Of a DNA stretch of 6,612 nucleotides, positions 5,159 through 6,612 are shown one piece after another; position 1 is the stretch's first letter; the number at the start of each line of letters is the position of its first letter. The DNA is from an uncultured Ruminococcus sp. (GTDB taxonomy: Bacteria; Bacillota; Clostridia; Oscillospirales; CAG-272). Made by a program: the position numbers and the translations under genes. The DNA is taken from contig CADCPG010000245.1 in assembly GCA_902803255.1 (NCBI GenBank), positions 1 through 6,612 on the forward strand. Direction: 5' to 3'. The notes under the pieces are model-generated. The model was not told the DNA's origin, did no database searches, and worked only from the letters and a program-made list of their open reading frames with translations.

Positions 5159-6445
5159 TTATGTGTGCTCCGGCGTGCCGGTATCGGTTATGACGGCGTC
5201 CGCGCTGCCGTCGCTCATTCTGATTCGCACGGCGTCCCCCGTCCGGAGGGACGCGGCCGACGATACGACTCTGCCGTCTTTCGTGACGGCGGAATATCCT
5301 CTCACGAGCACCGCCAGCGGGCTCATCGCCTCGAGCTTCGCGGCTCCGACGCGCAGCTTCGACCCCGCCGCTTCGATCACGGCGGCAGCCGCGGCGTCGT
5401 TTCTCGACGCCAGCGACATCAGCTCGTCGGTGAGCAGGTCGATATATCTCCCGGGGGAGCGCAGCACCGGCGCGTTCGCGGCGGCGGAAAGGCGGGCCTC
5501 GAGATAATCGAGCCTCGACGACACGCTTCCGGTCATCCGCCGTTCGCTGTCGCGCAGCCTGCGCGCGAGCACCGACGAATCGGGGACCGCGAGTTCAGCC
5601 GCGGCGGATGGAGTGGGAGCCCGCAGGTCGGCGGCGAAGTCGGAGATCGTGAAATCGGTCTCGTGACCGACAGCCGATATCACCGGGACTTCCGACGCCG
5701 CGATCGTCCTTGCGAGGGCTTCGTCGTTGAAGCAGAAAAGGTCCTCCTCGGAGCCCCCTCCGCGTCCGATGATTATCACGTCGGCGCGAAGTTCGCGGTT
5801 GAAATAGTTTATTCCACCGATGATGCTTCCGGGCGCCGAACTGCCCTGCACTACCGCGGGGTACAGCAGTATCTCCGCCGGCGGATACCTTCTGCCGATG
5901 ATGCTGAGCATATCCTGCACGGCGGCTCCGACGGGAGATGTCACTATCCCTATGCGCTCGGGAAAAACGGGTATCTTCTTCTTGCGCGATTCGTCGAACA
6001 GCCCTTCGGCGGCAAGTTTTTTCTTCATGCGCTCGAAGGCAGCCTTGAGCTCTCCGGCTCCGGCCTGGGTGAGCGCCGTGACGTAGAGCTGATAAGCGCC
6101 GTCGCGCGGGAATACCGAAAGCCGGCCGTATACGATGACGTCGTCGCCGTCGGCGGGATCGGCCTTGAGTTTCGACGCGGCCGATGAGAACATCACGCAC
6201 TTAACGATTCCGCCTCCGTCCTTCAGCGAGAAGTAAAGGTGGCCGGAATAGTGGTGCTTGAAATTCGATATCTCGCCTCTCACGGCGAGCGTCGAGAGCA
6301 CATCGTCGGAATCGATGAGCGCCTTGACGTATCCGTTCAGTTCGGATACCGTGAGCCACTTTTTTTCGCCTCCGGCGTCATACCCGGCCTGAGAACGGCC
6401 GGAGAGGCCTCCTCTTTCGGTCATGGCGTATCCCGTTCCGTTCAT
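5159..6445 (-). CDS. xseA: Exodeoxyribonuclease VII large subunit
   Basis: Catalytic large subunit of ExoVII, which degrades single-stranded DNA to oligonucleotides in the cytosol and aids mismatch and crosslink repair. In order: an N-terminal OB-fold DNA-binding domain (about 30-127; LTVSELNGYVKALI, then ISNFKHHYSGHLYFSLKD), the catalytic domain (about 155-290) with FPERIGIVTSPVGAAVQDML (161-180), IIGRGGGSEEDLFCFNDE (225-242), ISAVGHETDFTISDFAADLR (256-275) and APTPSAAAELAVP, then a helical region and the C-terminal barrel RGYSAVTKDGRVV. All hallmark motifs are intact and the length (428) is within family range. The first 29 residues are an extra hydrophilic, Gly-rich extension. I keep the ATG at 6443-6445 because it overlaps the preceding stop (ATGA) and has AGAAAGG at 6454-6460 with 8-base spacing. 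The ATG at residue 8 (6422-6424) is the alternative. Confidence 0.96.
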   Translation of the reverse strand: MNGTGYAMTERGGLSGRSQAGYDAGGEKKWLTVSELNGYVKALIDSDDVLSTLAVRGEISNFKHHYSGHLYFSLKDGGGIVKCVMFSSAASKLKADPADGDDVIVYGRLSVFPRDGAYQLYVTALTQAGAGELKAAFERMKKKLAAEGLFDESRKKKIPVFPERIGIVTSPVGAAVQDMLSIIGRRYPPAEILLYPAVVQGSSAPGSIIGGINYFNRELRADVIIIGRGGGSEEDLFCFNDEALARTIAASEVPVISAVGHETDFTISDFAADLRAPTPSAAAELAVPDSSVLARRLRDSERRMTGSVSSRLDYLEARLSAAANAPVLRSPGRYIDLLTDELMSLASRNDAAAAAVIEAAGSKLRVGAAKLEAMSPLAVLVRGYSAVTKDGRVVSSAASLRTGDAVRIRMSDGSADAVITDTGTPEHT

Positions 6446-6612
6446 ACAAGATACCTTTCTCTCGCGAGCATGGCGATGCCCGCCGCGTTGTCCGACGAGT
6501 AGCCTGGTGCTGCGAAATACGATCTCACGCAGCCGGCCGCGGCCTTTCTTATCTGCGCGTTCGACATCACTCCGCCCGCCCAGATCACGGGAAGGTCTCC
6601 TCCTTCCTGCCC
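6442..6612 (-). CDS. TsaD/Kae1-like glycoprotease-fold protein, C-terminal fragment
   Basis: Only the last 56 codons are in the window; the 5' part lies beyond the right edge. The fragment contains LPVIWAGGVMSNAQIRKAA followed by SYFAAPGYSSDNAAGIAMLA, which matches the C-terminal ATPase-fold core of the TsaD/Kae1 (peptidase M22) family: the GGV-x-SN-x-x-(I/L)R nucleotide-binding loop and the S/T-DNAA motif with the metal- or nucleotide-contacting Asp. Canonical TsaD, which makes t6A in ANN-decoding tRNAs with TsaB, TsaC and TsaE, continues roughly 20-30 residues beyond DNAA-M/G-IA. This one ends after only 11 more (MLARERYLV and stop). I therefore favour the shorter paralogue found before xseA in some clostridia, whose function is not established, over tsaD itself. 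Its TGA overlaps the xseA ATG (ATGA), so the two are probably translationally coupled. Confidence 0.8.
   Translation of the reverse strand, partial: GQEGGDLPVIWAGGVMSNAQIRKAAAGCVRSYFAAPGYSSDNAAGIAMLARERYLV

Noticed and set aside
5165..6187. A 340-codon plus-strand open frame opposite xseA.
   Set aside because: It is antisense to the conserved core of XseA, with no recognisable motif and composition typical of a reverse-complement shadow.

Overview
The window is a run of housekeeping genes on the minus strand with short or no gaps, so it reads as one operon or transcription unit. Read in the direction of transcription (right to left), the order is: the 3' end of a TsaD/Kae1-like (glycoprotease-fold) gene, xseA, xseB, tlyA, nadK, argR, recN, and the 5' part of argS. 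No convincing plus-strand gene, tRNA, rRNA, mobile element or CRISPR array is present. The long plus-strand open frames are antisense shadows produced by high GC and codon bias.

The gene order points to a GC-rich Firmicute, most likely a clostridial or related gut-type lineage. The set xseA-xseB-(ispA-dxs)-tlyA-argR-recN is the Bacillus/Clostridium arrangement. nadK between tlyA and argR, and a TsaD-like paralogue before xseA, are clostridial variants of it as I recall. Two departures stand out. ispA and dxs are absent between xseB and tlyA, where a 100-base structured spacer lies instead. recN is followed by argS rather than the sporulation gene spoIVB. This is consistent with a rearranged, possibly non-sporulating lineage, but one window cannot prove it.

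Region by region: 6442-6612 is the TsaD-like C-terminus, overlapping xseA by 3 bases. 4802-6445 holds both subunits of exodeoxyribonuclease VII, separated by a 123-base spacer with a perfect GC hairpin. 4702-4801 is a strongly self-complementary spacer. 3028-4701 holds tlyA (rRNA 2'-O-methylation) and nadK (NADP synthesis). 2813-3027 is the largest spacer and the most unusual part of the window: a 13-base tandem array begins on the nadK stop codon and forms three hairpins at exact 26-base spacing, followed by a purine-rich tract and a third GC hairpin before argR. 625-2812 holds argR and recN, overlapping by 8 bases. 1-555 holds the first 185 codons of argS.

Functionally the cluster mixes DNA repair (XseAB, RecN), RNA modification and translation (TlyA, ArgS, and perhaps the TsaD-like protein), cofactor synthesis (NadK) and arginine sensing (ArgR). 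The genes themselves are ordinary. The signals worth checking lie in the spacers.
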